Shown here: in pieces, positions 36,217 to 44,814 of the stretch
Layout of the letters: each line of letters opens with the position of its first letter
Position numbering within the stretch: the stretch's first letter is position 1
Source: Salsuginibacillus halophilus
GTDB taxonomy: Bacteria > Bacillota > Bacilli > Bacillales > Marinococcaceae
NCBI RefSeq assembly: GCF_003014715.1
Contig: NZ_PYAV01000005.1
Span: forward strand, 62,001-126,000
Direction: 5' to 3'
DNA length: 64,000 bases
Notes under the pieces: model-generated
What the model saw: the letters and a program-made list of their open reading frames with translations, nothing else
Database searches by the model: none
Told to the model about the DNA's origin: nothing
Position numbers and translations under genes: made by a program

Positions 36217-37668
36217 TTATTGCGGCGGTGTTTCATGGAAAAGTCTATGAGAGCGCTTTAAGATCTCATCTGTATGAGAGCGCACGTGTTTGACCACTGT
36301 CTCATTTAAGTCTGTGTAAAACTTATGATGCCCGCTATTTGGGGAGAAAACGGCATCATCACGGATCATAGACTGCTGAGCCTCAGTAAATGAGTTGTAA
36401 AAACCGAGCTGTACGCAGGCACTAACGGCGGCACCAAGGCAGGCACTGCTGCTCCCTTTACGGCGTCTCGCCGGGAGCCCGAATACATCAGAAAGAATTT
36501 GCATCATCACATCGCTTTTCGCTCCGCCACCGGTAATGATAAGTTGCTCCAGGGTTCCATCGATTTCATTAAGCATTATATCAATATTATTTTTCATGTC
36601 GAAGGCAATGGCCTCGAGAATTGAGCGATACATATGATAGGCTGTATGCCGTTCGTCAAAGCCAATGATTAAGCCTTTTCGGTACGGCTGTTCAGGGCTT
36701 GAAAGCCAGTCGAGAATGGTGATTAACCCTTCGCTTCCGGCCGGAATTTCCGCTGCTTGGTCGTTTAGGAAGTCTTCTTCTGTCTTGTCAAAGGCAGCTG
36801 CTTGTGTGGTCAGTTCCTTTCCGATCAGCTTTTTAAACCAGCTCACCGTCCACATGCCGCGACGTATGCCGGTTGATTCGTAAACATAGCGGTAAGGTAC
36901 CGCAGCAAGCGTTGGAAAGAAGTGAGCTGCGCTTTCCCAGTCCTTGGTTTGATACAACATGGCAGAAATAAATGTGCCAAGAGAAATCATTGCGGTTGTT
37001 TCGCTGTCTACACCGCTGCCGAGTACTTCCACCGCTTTATCATTGGCAGTTGCCACGACAGGAATGTTTTCATTAAGGCCGAATTCTTTGGCGAGTTCGT
37101 CCTTTATACTGCCAAGTGCCTCACCTGGTTTCACCAAATCAAACAACATCTCGCGTGTCACACCGTTTGCTTTAAGTACCTCATCATCTGTGCTCCAGTC
37201 AAGTGTAGTGCGGTCAAGGGGCCAGAACACTTCATAGTTCGCAGCAGTATCCTTTTTTTCTCCAGTAAGTTTCCATCCGAGATAGCCGGAGGTGCTTGTC
37301 ACGTAGGCTACGCTGTCATCTTCATGCTGATAGGGAGCAGCGAGGCGTTCGTCCATCCAACTGATCACAGGCTGCGCGAGCGAACCATCTTTACGCAGGA
37401 GTACACGGCAGCTGCGGATTGTACATAAACCGATGGCTTTAATGGCATCTCTGTCGCCGGAAAAATCATCGAGACACCGGTGGACGGCTTGTTTCAAACT
37501 GTCCCACAGATCGTCGTCCGGATGTATGACAGTACCGGGAGCCGGTGTATGTGGCTCTCTTAGCGGACATGAACCGAAAGCCGCTTCATTCCCCTCTGTA
37601 TCAAAGATTACCACTTTTGTGCTCTGTGAACCGCTGTCGATCCCCAACACATATGCTGCACTCATCAT
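36217..37668 (-). CDS. FGGY-family carbohydrate kinase (YgcE-like)
   Basis: A 483-residue sugar or polyol kinase. The phosphate loop GIDSGSQSTKVVIFD lies at residues 9-23, ISWMDERL at 103, ATANDKAVEVLGSG supplies the likely catalytic Asp, and ITGGGAKSDVMMQILSDVFGLP is the C-terminal adenosine motif. Its substrate is not evident; xylulose, glycerol and related kinases share the fold. The neighbours (AGPS-like oxidase, SDR, GlpP-like regulator) match the families of the E. coli ygcP-ygcU-ygcW-ygcE genes. An AAAGGATGG precedes the start. Confidence 0.9.
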   Translation of the reverse strand: MMSAAYVLGIDSGSQSTKVVIFDTEGNEAAFGSCPLREPHTPAPGTVIHPDDDLWDSLKQAVHRCLDDFSGDRDAIKAIGLCTIRSCRVLLRKDGSLAQPVISWMDERLAAPYQHEDDSVAYVTSTSGYLGWKLTGEKKDTAANYEVFWPLDRTTLDWSTDDEVLKANGVTREMLFDLVKPGEALGSIKDELAKEFGLNENIPVVATANDKAVEVLGSGVDSETTAMISLGTFISAMLYQTKDWESAAHFFPTLAAVPYRYVYESTGIRRGMWTVSWFKKLIGKELTTQAAAFDKTEEDFLNDQAAEIPAGSEGLITILDWLSSPEQPYRKGLIIGFDERHTAYHMYRSILEAIAFDMKNNIDIMLNEIDGTLEQLIITGGGAKSDVMMQILSDVFGLPARRRKGSSSACLGAAVSACVQLGFYNSFTEAQQSMIRDDAVFSPNSGHHKFYTDLNETVVKHVRSHTDEILKRSHRLFHETPPQ

Positions 37669-37690
37669 TATCCATCCTTTCTTGCCAGTG

Positions 37691-37736
37691 AAACAAGCCG
37701 GTCATTGGCAGGTTGCCATCATGACCGGCTTGTTTT
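37691..37736 (-). terminator. Hairpin between FAD oxidase and kinase genes
   Basis: CAAGCCGGTCAT and ATGACCGGCTTG form a 12-base-pair stem with a loop that can pair internally. In the direction of transcription the T run is weak, so attenuation rather than full termination is more likely. It may be a target of the GlpP-like antiterminator encoded upstream; this is inference. Confidence 0.5.
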
Positions 37737-37771
37737 ATAGAGAGCTGTCTCTGCAGGGGGGGGGGCGCTCT

Positions 37772-39247
37772 TTAATCACGGATATATTTTTTGATCTCCA
37801 TTTCCTGTGGAAAGATTGTACCGTGGTTCATGATCCCCTTCGGGTCAAATACTTGTTTGAGGCCCTCGAGCATATAGTAGGCAGATCCGTGCTCTTCCTT
37901 TGTCCACTCGGAGCGGTACTTGCCGATACCGTGGTGGTGGCACATCGAACCCCCGCACTTGAGCGTTTCCTCAATAATAATTTCATGGATCGGATGGTGG
38001 TACGTGAGCATTTCTTCTTCCGGACGGCAGTTAATTTCGTAATTGTAAACGAAGTACATATTGGTACCATTCAGGTAGCTGTGGGAAGAGTGACCGCCGA
38101 GCATGGTCAAGTCCTCGTAGTGTTCAAATTCATTTTGAATGCGTTCCATTACGTTATGGTAGATTTTAATAATGTTTTCCCAGTCTGCAGATACTTCTGT
38201 CGTAAAGCCGTCGTGGGTGTTACGTTCTGCCATATCACGGAATTCTTTTTCAATACGGCTCTGATCCCAGTTTAGGTTGTTAAACCACGTTTCGATCAAG
38301 TTGGAGTCTACCTGTTCAACAATACTGGATTCAAACTTGTTTACAGCTTCCCCCACAGCGTGGTTGGTGGCTTCGACGAGCCCTTTTGGCCCTTCGTTCA
38401 TGAAAATCAGCACGCATTGGTTTTTATAAAAATGGCTGAAATGCTGCTTTGCATCATCTGGAGAGTACAGGCGGGCAACCGACGGCTTGTAGCCGTTGAC
38501 CATCACCTCACGCAGTACTTTGATACCTGCATCCATATCTTCGATGAGGTATCCGTAAAAGGCGTGATTTTCCGGGTGAAATTTGAAGATTTTCACTGTA
38601 ACTTCTGTGATGTAGCAGAGAGCCCCTTCGTTGCCGATGGCGATATGACGAATATCCGGACCACCGGAACGTCGTGGTACGTTTTTGATGCGGGAAATAT
38701 GTCCGTCTGGAAACGCGCATTCCAAACCAATAACCATATCTTCAATAGCGCCGTAGAGTGTAGAAAACTGGCCGATGCTGCGTGTAGAGACGAGGCCGCC
38801 CATTTGCGCAACCGGCTTAGACTGCGGCGAATGTCCGGTGGTATAACCAAGTTCGCGAAGCTTATCCTCAAGTTGCTGCAGTGGCACTCCGGCCTGAACG
38901 GTGGCCTGCATGTTGTACGTGTCAATTTTAATGATATCGTCCATTCGTGAGCCGTCAATGACGAGTGTTTTATCTTTCCAGTTTTCCAACCCACCTTCTG
39001 TAGCTGTTTTTCCGCTGCGGGGAATTACATTGATGCCATGCTCATTGCAGTAGGAAAGTAGTGAAGAGACCTCCTGTGAAGAAGACGGATAGACGATGGC
39101 TATCGGTGCCGGCACGTCCAGGACATTCTTTACTTTCGCATATTTTTTATAACGGTCTGCTGAGGCATCATAGAGCTCTTCGTGGTCTGTTGTAATGCAC
39201 TCTTCACTTACAATGGTTTTCAAATCCTGTATGGTATCAATGTGCAT
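37772..39247 (-). CDS. FAD-linked oxidase, alkyldihydroxyacetonephosphate synthase-like (YgcU-like)
   Basis: A 491-residue PCMH-type FAD enzyme. The FAD-binding region is IAIVYPSSSQEVSSLLSYC, followed by IPRSGKTATEGG and QMGGLVSTRSIGQFSTLYGAIEDMV. The C-terminal CHHHGIGKYR carries the triple His at 437-439 conserved in AGPS and related oxidases, and FDPKGIMNHG ends the fold. AGPS itself makes ether lipids, while bacterial homologues oxidise hydroxy acids or glycolates; the reaction here is not known. AAGGAGAG precedes the ATG. Second structural gene in its operon. Confidence 0.88.
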   Translation of the reverse strand: MHIDTIQDLKTIVSEECITTDHEELYDASADRYKKYAKVKNVLDVPAPIAIVYPSSSQEVSSLLSYCNEHGINVIPRSGKTATEGGLENWKDKTLVIDGSRMDDIIKIDTYNMQATVQAGVPLQQLEDKLRELGYTTGHSPQSKPVAQMGGLVSTRSIGQFSTLYGAIEDMVIGLECAFPDGHISRIKNVPRRSGGPDIRHIAIGNEGALCYITEVTVKIFKFHPENHAFYGYLIEDMDAGIKVLREVMVNGYKPSVARLYSPDDAKQHFSHFYKNQCVLIFMNEGPKGLVEATNHAVGEAVNKFESSIVEQVDSNLIETWFNNLNWDQSRIEKEFRDMAERNTHDGFTTEVSADWENIIKIYHNVMERIQNEFEHYEDLTMLGGHSSHSYLNGTNMYFVYNYEINCRPEEEMLTYHHPIHEIIIEETLKCGGSMCHHHGIGKYRSEWTKEEHGSAYYMLEGLKQVFDPKGIMNHGTIFPQEMEIKKYIRD

Positions 39248-39397
39248 CGAGAAAATCTCTCCTTTTTTATGTTTTGAATATATTCATCAGCCGGTTATGA
39301 ATGCTGCTACAAATAAATTTGCCCGTACTAGAAAACTTGTGTCTTCCCGGATTTTTTCAGCGGAAGAAATACCGTTTATTAGTTAGGTGATAATTGG

Positions 39398-40192
39398 CTA
39401 ACGTACTAAGTATCCGCCATCGACGGTGATCAATGTACCGTTAACGTAGTTGGACGCATCAGACGCTAAGTAAACTACAGTACCCATCAAGTCAATAATC
39501 TGTCCCCAGCGACCGGCCGGAACATGATCAAGTATGCGCGAATTAGATGCTTCGTCTTCCCGCGTGGCTTTTGTAACATCCGTTGCGAAATAGCCGGGAG
39601 CAATGCCGTTAACTTGAATATTAAACTGGGCCAGCTCATCGCAGTATGCCTTTGTAAATCCGGCGAGTCCATGCTTTGTGGCGGCATAGGCCGGTGACCA
39701 CCGTCCACCGAGAAAAGAAAAGAGGGAACATGTGTTAATAATTTTCCCGCTTCGTTTTTCGATCATATGTTTAGCAGCTTCGCTTGCGAGCTCAAACGGC
39801 GCAGTTAAATTGATGGAGACCATTTTATCCCACTGCAGCCGTGTATATTTGGTGACATCCTTTTCATTGATGCCGATACCTGCGTTATTCATCAAAATAT
39901 CGAGTTGGCCGAAAGTGGCGAGGCACTCATCAACGACCTCCCGGCAGACACCATCTTGAGTGATATCTGCTGTCTTCACGTGACAGCGCACACCTTCTGC
40001 TTCGATCAGTTCCTTTGTCCCCCCTGCATCATCTTCTAAGGTGACGATGAAAATATCGGCGCCCGCTTTAGCGAGTGCTAACGCAAATCCTTGTCCAAGT
40101 CCGGAATTCCCCCCCGTGACGATGGCAGTTTTACCGTCTAACCGGAAAAACTGCATATTGAAACTCGTAATTTCTTGTTCGAACTCGTTCAT
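39398..40192 (-). CDS. Short-chain dehydrogenase/reductase (YgcW-like)
   Basis: A classical SDR of 264 residues: cofactor motif TGGNSGLG near 26-33, NNAG at 102-105, catalytic Ser156, Tyr169 and Lys173 (YAATK). The N-terminal FFRLDGKTAIVTGGNSGLGQ and the end YVNGTLITVDGGYLVR closely resemble E. coli YgcW as I remember it. An alcohol or sugar-acid group of an imported glycerol or sugar derivative is the likely substrate. AGAGGAGGAGC precedes the ATG. First enzyme gene after the regulator. Confidence 0.9.
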   Translation of the reverse strand: MNEFEQEITSFNMQFFRLDGKTAIVTGGNSGLGQGFALALAKAGADIFIVTLEDDAGGTKELIEAEGVRCHVKTADITQDGVCREVVDECLATFGQLDILMNNAGIGINEKDVTKYTRLQWDKMVSINLTAPFELASEAAKHMIEKRSGKIINTCSLFSFLGGRWSPAYAATKHGLAGFTKAYCDELAQFNIQVNGIAPGYFATDVTKATREDEASNSRILDHVPAGRWGQIIDLMGTVVYLASDASNYVNGTLITVDGGYLVR

Positions 40193-40364
40193 TTAGCTCC
40201 TCCTCTCCGGCGTTTGTTTAGCAACATCTTAATATGGACCTGCAAGGAAAACAAGTCTTTTTCGGAAATTTTTCTTCTTAATCGTAATTTGAATAAACTC
40301 AAAAGAAAATTTTCCTTCATGATTATAAAAAAAGCAAATGTTTTTCTATTACGTTTTAAGCGAC

Positions 40365-40934
40365 TTACAACTCCCATACTTCGGTGTTGGTTGACGAGAC
40401 GCCAAGTGCTCCTTTACTAAGGGCTGCCACAACGTCTTCTTTGTCACAAACAAGACCACTTGCGAGTATCGGGGTATCAACTTTCTCTTTTACCCAGCCG
40501 ATCGTTTTCGTCATACCACCAGGGCAGATTTCAATAAAGTCAGGTTCTGAATGAGCAATTTGCTTATCGATGTTGTGATAAGACATGGAGTCCATCAGGA
40601 AAAAGCGGTGAATTGTGATGAATCCATACTTTCTTGCTAGTTTGACCATTTGTGCTTTTGTGCTGATGATTCCGTCCGCCTGCGTCATTTTCTGAAGGTA
40701 TTCCAGCACGGTTTCTTTTGAAGATGCCCCTTCCATCAAATCAACATGAACAAAAGCTTTTTTTCCTGCAGCTTTGATCCGGTCGACATAATCCGTTACG
40801 TTCATCAAGGTTGATTTTAAAATAAATACGGCTGCACAATCGGATTTTAGCGCTTGCTTTAGTGCCTCTTCGTCTTTAATGCCGGCAATCACAGGATTAA
40901 ATTCGAGATTATTAATAAATGTAGTAGAACCCAT
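40365..40934 (-). CDS. GlpP-family glycerol-3-phosphate-responsive antiterminator (YgcP-like)
   Basis: A 189-residue TIM-barrel RNA-binding regulator. NPVIAGIKDEEALKQAL at the N-terminus, VHVDLMEG, ADGIISTKAQMVKLARKYGF, PDFIEICPGGMTKTI and ILASGLVCDKEDVVAAL match GlpP, which binds glycerol-3-phosphate and antiterminates glpD mRNA in B. subtilis. The ATG at 40934 has AAAGGTGG in front; the ATG at 40961 would be right at the predicted transcription start. Its own leader is too short for an antiterminator, so its RNA target must lie elsewhere. Confidence 0.88.
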   Translation of the reverse strand: MGSTTFINNLEFNPVIAGIKDEEALKQALKSDCAAVFILKSTLMNVTDYVDRIKAAGKKAFVHVDLMEGASSKETVLEYLQKMTQADGIISTKAQMVKLARKYGFITIHRFFLMDSMSYHNIDKQIAHSEPDFIEICPGGMTKTIGWVKEKVDTPILASGLVCDKEDVVAALSKGALGVSSTNTEVWEL

Positions 40935-40969
40935 ATGTTTTTCGCCACCTTTAACATCCATTTTATCTC

Positions 40970-40998
40970 ATTTTAGACGTGTCGAGGCGATAACTCAA
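40970..40998 (-). promoter_or_regulatory. Promoter of the GlpP-SDR-oxidase-kinase operon
   Basis: On the minus strand TTGAGT (40998-40993) and TAAAAT (40975-40970) are 17 bases apart. Transcription would begin near 40963, giving a leader of only about 30 bases. Confidence 0.6.
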
Positions 40999-41070
40999 GG
41001 TAGAGGGTTCTCAGCAAAGGCTGAGGCGCAAAAAATCGTCAATTTATGCGTAGAGGCGTCATAGAGCGAT

Positions 41071-41099
41071 TTTACTTCAAGACACGAATGAATTATGAT
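41071..41099 (+). promoter_or_regulatory. Promoter of the OpuC-type operon
   Basis: TTTACT (41071-41076) and TATGAT (41094-41099) with a 17-base spacer. Predicted start near 41106, only about 12 bases before the leader terminator. Confidence 0.55.
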
Positions 41100-41117
41100 G
41101 AAAAATGTTACTAGAGT

Positions 41118-41172
41118 AGAGAGGAAAGTAACACTAACATAGGTTTAGTGTGTGTCTTTCCTCTCTTTTTTT
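41118..41172 (+). terminator. Strong terminator in the leader of the OpuC-type operon (attenuator candidate)
   Basis: AGAGAGGAAAG (41118-41128) pairs perfectly with CTTTCCTCTCT (41156-41166); an inner ACACTAA/TTAGTGT adds seven pairs, and seven T follow. The upstream gene is divergent, so no plus-strand gene needs this terminator. It is best explained as a conditional terminator inside the 5' leader. A second hairpin (CGCCGCC with GGCGGTG, about 41191-41217) precedes the first gene. Confidence 0.7.
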
Positions 41173-41247
41173 GTACCCAAACAAGTCACGCCGCCGAACT
41201 GGCGACGCTGGCGGTGTAGAAAATCTATTTAGAAAGGAGTGAGTAGG

Positions 41248-41898
41248 TTGGGGGATTTTTTGTCGTATCTCGGTCGTAACTATGCAGATATTTTCTCTTA
41301 TACGATTGAACACATACAGCTTCTCGGTGTTAGCTTGACGCTCGCGATTCTTATCGGGGTCCCGCTTGGCATTTATTTAACTACAAATGAACAGTTGGCT
41401 GCGACAGTGCTGCAGGCAGCATCTATCATTTTAACCATCCCGAGCATTGCACTGTTCGGTGTGATGATTCCTATTTTGTCGTTAGTCGGCCAAGGAATCG
41501 GGTTCCTTCCAGCGGTGATCGCTCTAATTCTTTATTCGCAGCTGCCGATCATCCGCAATACTTATACAGCCATCAATAATGTGGATCCAAACATCCGTGA
41601 CGCAGCAAATGGGCTTGGCATGACAACGATGCAGCGGCTTTTAAAAGTAGAAATACCAAACGGCATGCCGCTAATTATGGCAGGCATCCGGACAGCAACA
41701 GTATTAAGCATTGGTATCGGGGCAATCGCGGCTTTTATTGGCTCCGGAGGCCTAGGGGTCCTGATTGATATGGGGATTTCCAGAGGGAATCAAAATATGA
41801 TTATTGCTGGTGCATTGGCGATTTCAATTCTTGCTATTGCCGCTGATTTTGGACTTAAGAAAATACAAATGAAGTTTTCACCAAAAGAAATTCAATAA
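41248..41898 (+). CDS. OpuC-type osmoprotectant ABC transporter permease (first)
   Basis: Membrane permease of the OpuCB/OpuCD type, 216 aa. The block NNVDPNIRDAANGLGMTTMQRLLKVEIPNGMPLIMAGIRTATV is the EAA-loop signature, and IGAIAAFIGSGGLGVLIDMGI follows. The TTG at 41248 is favoured because AAAGGAG lies 8 bases before; GTG at 41239 is too close. In B. subtilis OpuC takes up glycine betaine, choline, carnitine and DMSP. First gene of a permease-ATPase-permease-binding protein operon. Confidence 0.9.
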   Translation: MGDFLSYLGRNYADIFSYTIEHIQLLGVSLTLAILIGVPLGIYLTTNEQLAATVLQAASIILTIPSIALFGVMIPILSLVGQGIGFLPAVIALILYSQLPIIRNTYTAINNVDPNIRDAANGLGMTTMQRLLKVEIPNGMPLIMAGIRTATVLSIGIGAIAAFIGSGGLGVLIDMGISRGNQNMIIAGALAISILAIAADFGLKKIQMKFSPKEIQ

Positions 41899-41913
41899 AA
41901 CAGGAGGAGTGCC

Positions 41914-42876
41914 ATGATTGAGTTTACGAACGTGTCGAAAACCTACCCAGGTGGTGTGAAGGCAATTGACGATATCAGTCTCTCAATCGGACACGGAGAA
42001 TTCGTCGTTCTTCTAGGTCCTTCCGGTTGCGGTAAAACCACCTTGCTCCGTATGGTTAACCAACTTGAGGAACTGACCGAGGGTGAGATCGCTGTTGAAG
42101 GCAGCAGTATTCATGACCTGAACAAAATTGATATGAGACGTAACATCGGATACGTCATACAAAGCAACGGCTTGTTCCCGAATATGACGATTGAGGACAA
42201 CGTTATGGTTGTACCAGCAATGCTTGGCTGGTCTAAAGAAAAAAAGAAAGAGCGATTTGAGTATTTGATGAATCTAATCGGAATGCCGCCAGAAACCTAT
42301 CGTAAGAACTTCCCGCACGAATTATCAGGTGGACAGCAGCAGCGGATTGGTGTGGCCCGAGCGCTTGCGGCAGATCCACCGGTTATGCTGATGGATGAAC
42401 CCTTCGGTGCGCTCGATCCGATTATCCGTGCCCGGATCCAAGAAGAGTTTCTAGATATTCAGCGCACGTTGAAAAAAACGATTCTATTTGTCAGCCACGA
42501 CATCGATGAGGCGATAAAATTAGCGGATAGAATCGTGCTTCTTAAAGACGGAAAGTTGCAGCAGTTTGACCGTCCGGAAGAACTTTTAAATCGACCGGCC
42601 AACGAGTTCGTTTCCGAGTTTGTAGGAGAGGACAGTGTATTGAAAAGTCTAAGCTTATACCAAGTGCAAGACATGAAGGCAAAGCTTACATTGCCGGAAG
42701 CATCAGATGGGCTGGATGGGACCGTATTCAAGCATGGGGACTCTCTTCGTTACGTTCTTTCCCACTTGCTCCATCCCACACCTAAGCCGGTTTACTTTGA
42801 GCGGCAAGAAGGCGGTCTCGCCGGTCCGATAAGTGTCGCTCACATTGAAGCTTTCGTCCGTGAGATGACGGCATGA
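41914..42876 (+). CDS. OpuC-type osmoprotectant ABC transporter ATPase
   Basis: A 320-residue ABC ATPase: LGPSGCGKTTLLR (Walker A, near 34), LSGGQQQRIGVARAL (signature) and MLMDEPFGALDP (Walker B), then LFVSHDIDEAIKLADRI. The usual tandem CBS domains of OpuCA are not clear; the 80-residue C-terminal tail may be a degenerate one. Osmotic control through CBS domains may thus be absent. AGGAGG precedes the ATG. Confidence 0.92.
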   Translation: MIEFTNVSKTYPGGVKAIDDISLSIGHGEFVVLLGPSGCGKTTLLRMVNQLEELTEGEIAVEGSSIHDLNKIDMRRNIGYVIQSNGLFPNMTIEDNVMVVPAMLGWSKEKKKERFEYLMNLIGMPPETYRKNFPHELSGGQQQRIGVARALAADPPVMLMDEPFGALDPIIRARIQEEFLDIQRTLKKTILFVSHDIDEAIKLADRIVLLKDGKLQQFDRPEELLNRPANEFVSEFVGEDSVLKSLSLYQVQDMKAKLTLPEASDGLDGTVFKHGDSLRYVLSHLLHPTPKPVYFERQEGGLAGPISVAHIEAFVREMTA

Positions 42877-42889
42877 AGGAGGGATGGTA

Positions 42890-43639
42890 ATGAATTCGAA
42901 AGCAGTGATCGCTTGGATCGTAAAAATCGCTTTCTGGGTGGTCATCATCGCCTTTTTCTGGTGGACGATCTCCAACAATATGTATGCGCAGATTTTAGAA
43001 AACCCAGAACAGTTCGCCGGTTTACTAGGACGCCACCTGCAGATCGTGTTAATCTCATCTTCTCTTGCGCTGCTTACAGCGGTACCGGCGGGAATTTTGT
43101 TAACCCGGCCAAAGTTCAAAAAATATGAGTGGATTTTTGTTAATACAGCAAACCTTGGTCAAACCATCCCAAGCATTGCAATATTGGCGTTAGCGATGGG
43201 TTTTCTTGGTATAGGTATACAGGCAGCTATTTTAGCGCTTTATGTTTACTCACTTTTGCCAATTTTGCAAAATACAATAGCCGGGTTGAAATCAGTTGAC
43301 CCCGCTGCCAAAGATGCAGCGGCAGGCATGGGAATGACACCGACTCAGATACTATTTAAAATCGAACTTCCGATGGCGGCAAGCTCGATGATTGCAGGAA
43401 TCCGCACAGCTATTGTTTTAAATATTGGAACAACAGCACTTGCCTATCTCATCGGCGGAGGGGGCTTGGGCGTTTGGATTTTCACTGGCATTCAACTGTT
43501 TGATAATACGTACCTTATATCCGGCGCAGTACCGGTGACGATTCTTGCGATTACAGTAGACCAATTATTCAGGGTAATGCAGCTTTTCCTCGTGCCTAAA
43601 GGTATTCGAAAAGCACAAAAAGCAGCTGCGGCTACTTAA
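42890..43639 (+). CDS. OpuC-type osmoprotectant ABC transporter permease (second)
   Basis: A 249-residue permease with an extra N-terminal hydrophobic helix. The signature is KSVDPAAKDAAAGMGMTPTQILFKIELPMAASSMIAGIRTA, and LIGGGGLGVWIFTGI lies near the end. The ATG at 42890 is chosen since AAGGAGGG stands at 42877-42884; ATG 42884 is too near. It pairs with the first permease and the binding lipoprotein 26 bases downstream. Confidence 0.9.
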   Translation: MNSKAVIAWIVKIAFWVVIIAFFWWTISNNMYAQILENPEQFAGLLGRHLQIVLISSSLALLTAVPAGILLTRPKFKKYEWIFVNTANLGQTIPSIAILALAMGFLGIGIQAAILALYVYSLLPILQNTIAGLKSVDPAAKDAAAGMGMTPTQILFKIELPMAASSMIAGIRTAIVLNIGTTALAYLIGGGGLGVWIFTGIQLFDNTYLISGAVPVTILAITVDQLFRVMQLFLVPKGIRKAQKAAAAT

Positions 43640-43665
43640 AACTATAACTTAGGAGGATTATACTT

Positions 43666-44565
43666 ATGAAAAAGAAAATGATTGGATTAACTGCAGCACT
43701 TGGAGGTGCCGTTATGCTTTCTGCATGCGGTGGAGAAGAGAAAGAAGTGACAGTAGGTGCCAAAAACTTTACCGAGCAGTTTATACTCGCGAAAATGGCA
43801 GAAATCATGTTGGAAGATAACGACTTTCAAGTGGATATGGTCGACAATATGGGCTCCACTGCGCTGCGACAGGCTTTGGAATCAGGAGAAGTTGAACTAA
43901 CGTGGGAATACACAGGAACTGGCTTGATTACTTATAACGGTGAAGATCCGATCGCAGATGGTGAGGAAGCATTTGAAGCGATCAGCGACATCGATGCCGA
44001 TCAAGGTATCACGTGGGCAAACATGTCTGACATTGATAATGCATATACCATCATGATGCGTGAAGCTGACGGCGAGGAAAAGGGTATTTCATCTATCTCT
44101 GATCTAGCGGAATATATCAATGATAATCCTGGGGAGATGACGTTTGCTACTGATGCAGAATTCGGTAACCGTGGTGATGGACTGCCAGGGGTTGAAGAAA
44201 CTTATGGGTTTGAATTTGGAAGTGATCAAGTTAACGAAATGAGCTATGGATTGAACTACGAAGCGCTTGCTAACGAAGAAGTTAGTTCAGCAATGGGACA
44301 TGCGACCGACAGCCGGATTGAAGAATATGATCTATTTAATCTCGAAGACGATCAACAATTCTTTCCTTCCTATCACGCAGCACTTTCTATGAGAACCGAA
44401 GTGTATGAAGAGTACCCTGAGATCGAAGAGATTTTACAGCCACTCTCTGAAGAACTTGATACAGAGACAATGATGGGGTTGAACTATCAAGTGGATATTG
44501 AAGACGAAAGCGTTGATGAAGTAGCGAGAACGTATCTGGAGGAGAACGGATTTTTAAGTGAATAG
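43666..44565 (+). CDS. OpuC-type osmoprotectant-binding lipoprotein
   Basis: Binding protein of 299 aa anchored by lipobox LSAC (Cys21). VTVGAKNFTEQFILAKMAEIMLED and WEYTGTGLITY are typical of OpuCC-like quaternary-ammonium binding proteins. The sequence is acidic throughout. It delivers its solute to the two permeases just upstream. A strong terminator follows 35 bases later. Confidence 0.9.
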   Translation: MKKKMIGLTAALGGAVMLSACGGEEKEVTVGAKNFTEQFILAKMAEIMLEDNDFQVDMVDNMGSTALRQALESGEVELTWEYTGTGLITYNGEDPIADGEEAFEAISDIDADQGITWANMSDIDNAYTIMMREADGEEKGISSISDLAEYINDNPGEMTFATDAEFGNRGDGLPGVEETYGFEFGSDQVNEMSYGLNYEALANEEVSSAMGHATDSRIEEYDLFNLEDDQQFFPSYHAALSMRTEVYEEYPEIEEILQPLSEELDTETMMGLNYQVDIEDESVDEVARTYLEENGFLSE

Positions 44566-44599
44566 TAAGGAGGTTTCCTATAATAAAGGATTAGTCGAG

Positions 44600-44641
44600 A
44601 GCATTTCACAAGTTTTTCTAACCTTGTGAAATGCTTTTTTT
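44600..44641 (+). terminator. Terminator of the OpuC-type operon
   Basis: AGCATTTCACAAG pairs with CTTGTGAAATGCT over 13 base pairs, followed by seven T. Confidence 0.92.
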
Positions 44642-44814
44642 ACTTCGCGCAGGTGAATGTATCGCTCACAAAAAATTGCAGGCGATGTTAGTTGTATATT
44701 AAGGCAGGCTAGGGGCTCAAGGTTGATTCATCTACTGCCGGCTGCTGGTAAGTCATCGATACCTTCTTTAGAATGAAGAAAGGAAGCGTGCGTAAAAACA
44801 AAGGAGGGTCCAAG

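Noticed and set aside
37756-37765. Run of ten G after the FAD oxidase gene as a phase-variation switch
   Set aside because: It lies outside the coding region and not between promoter elements, so slippage would have no evident effect.
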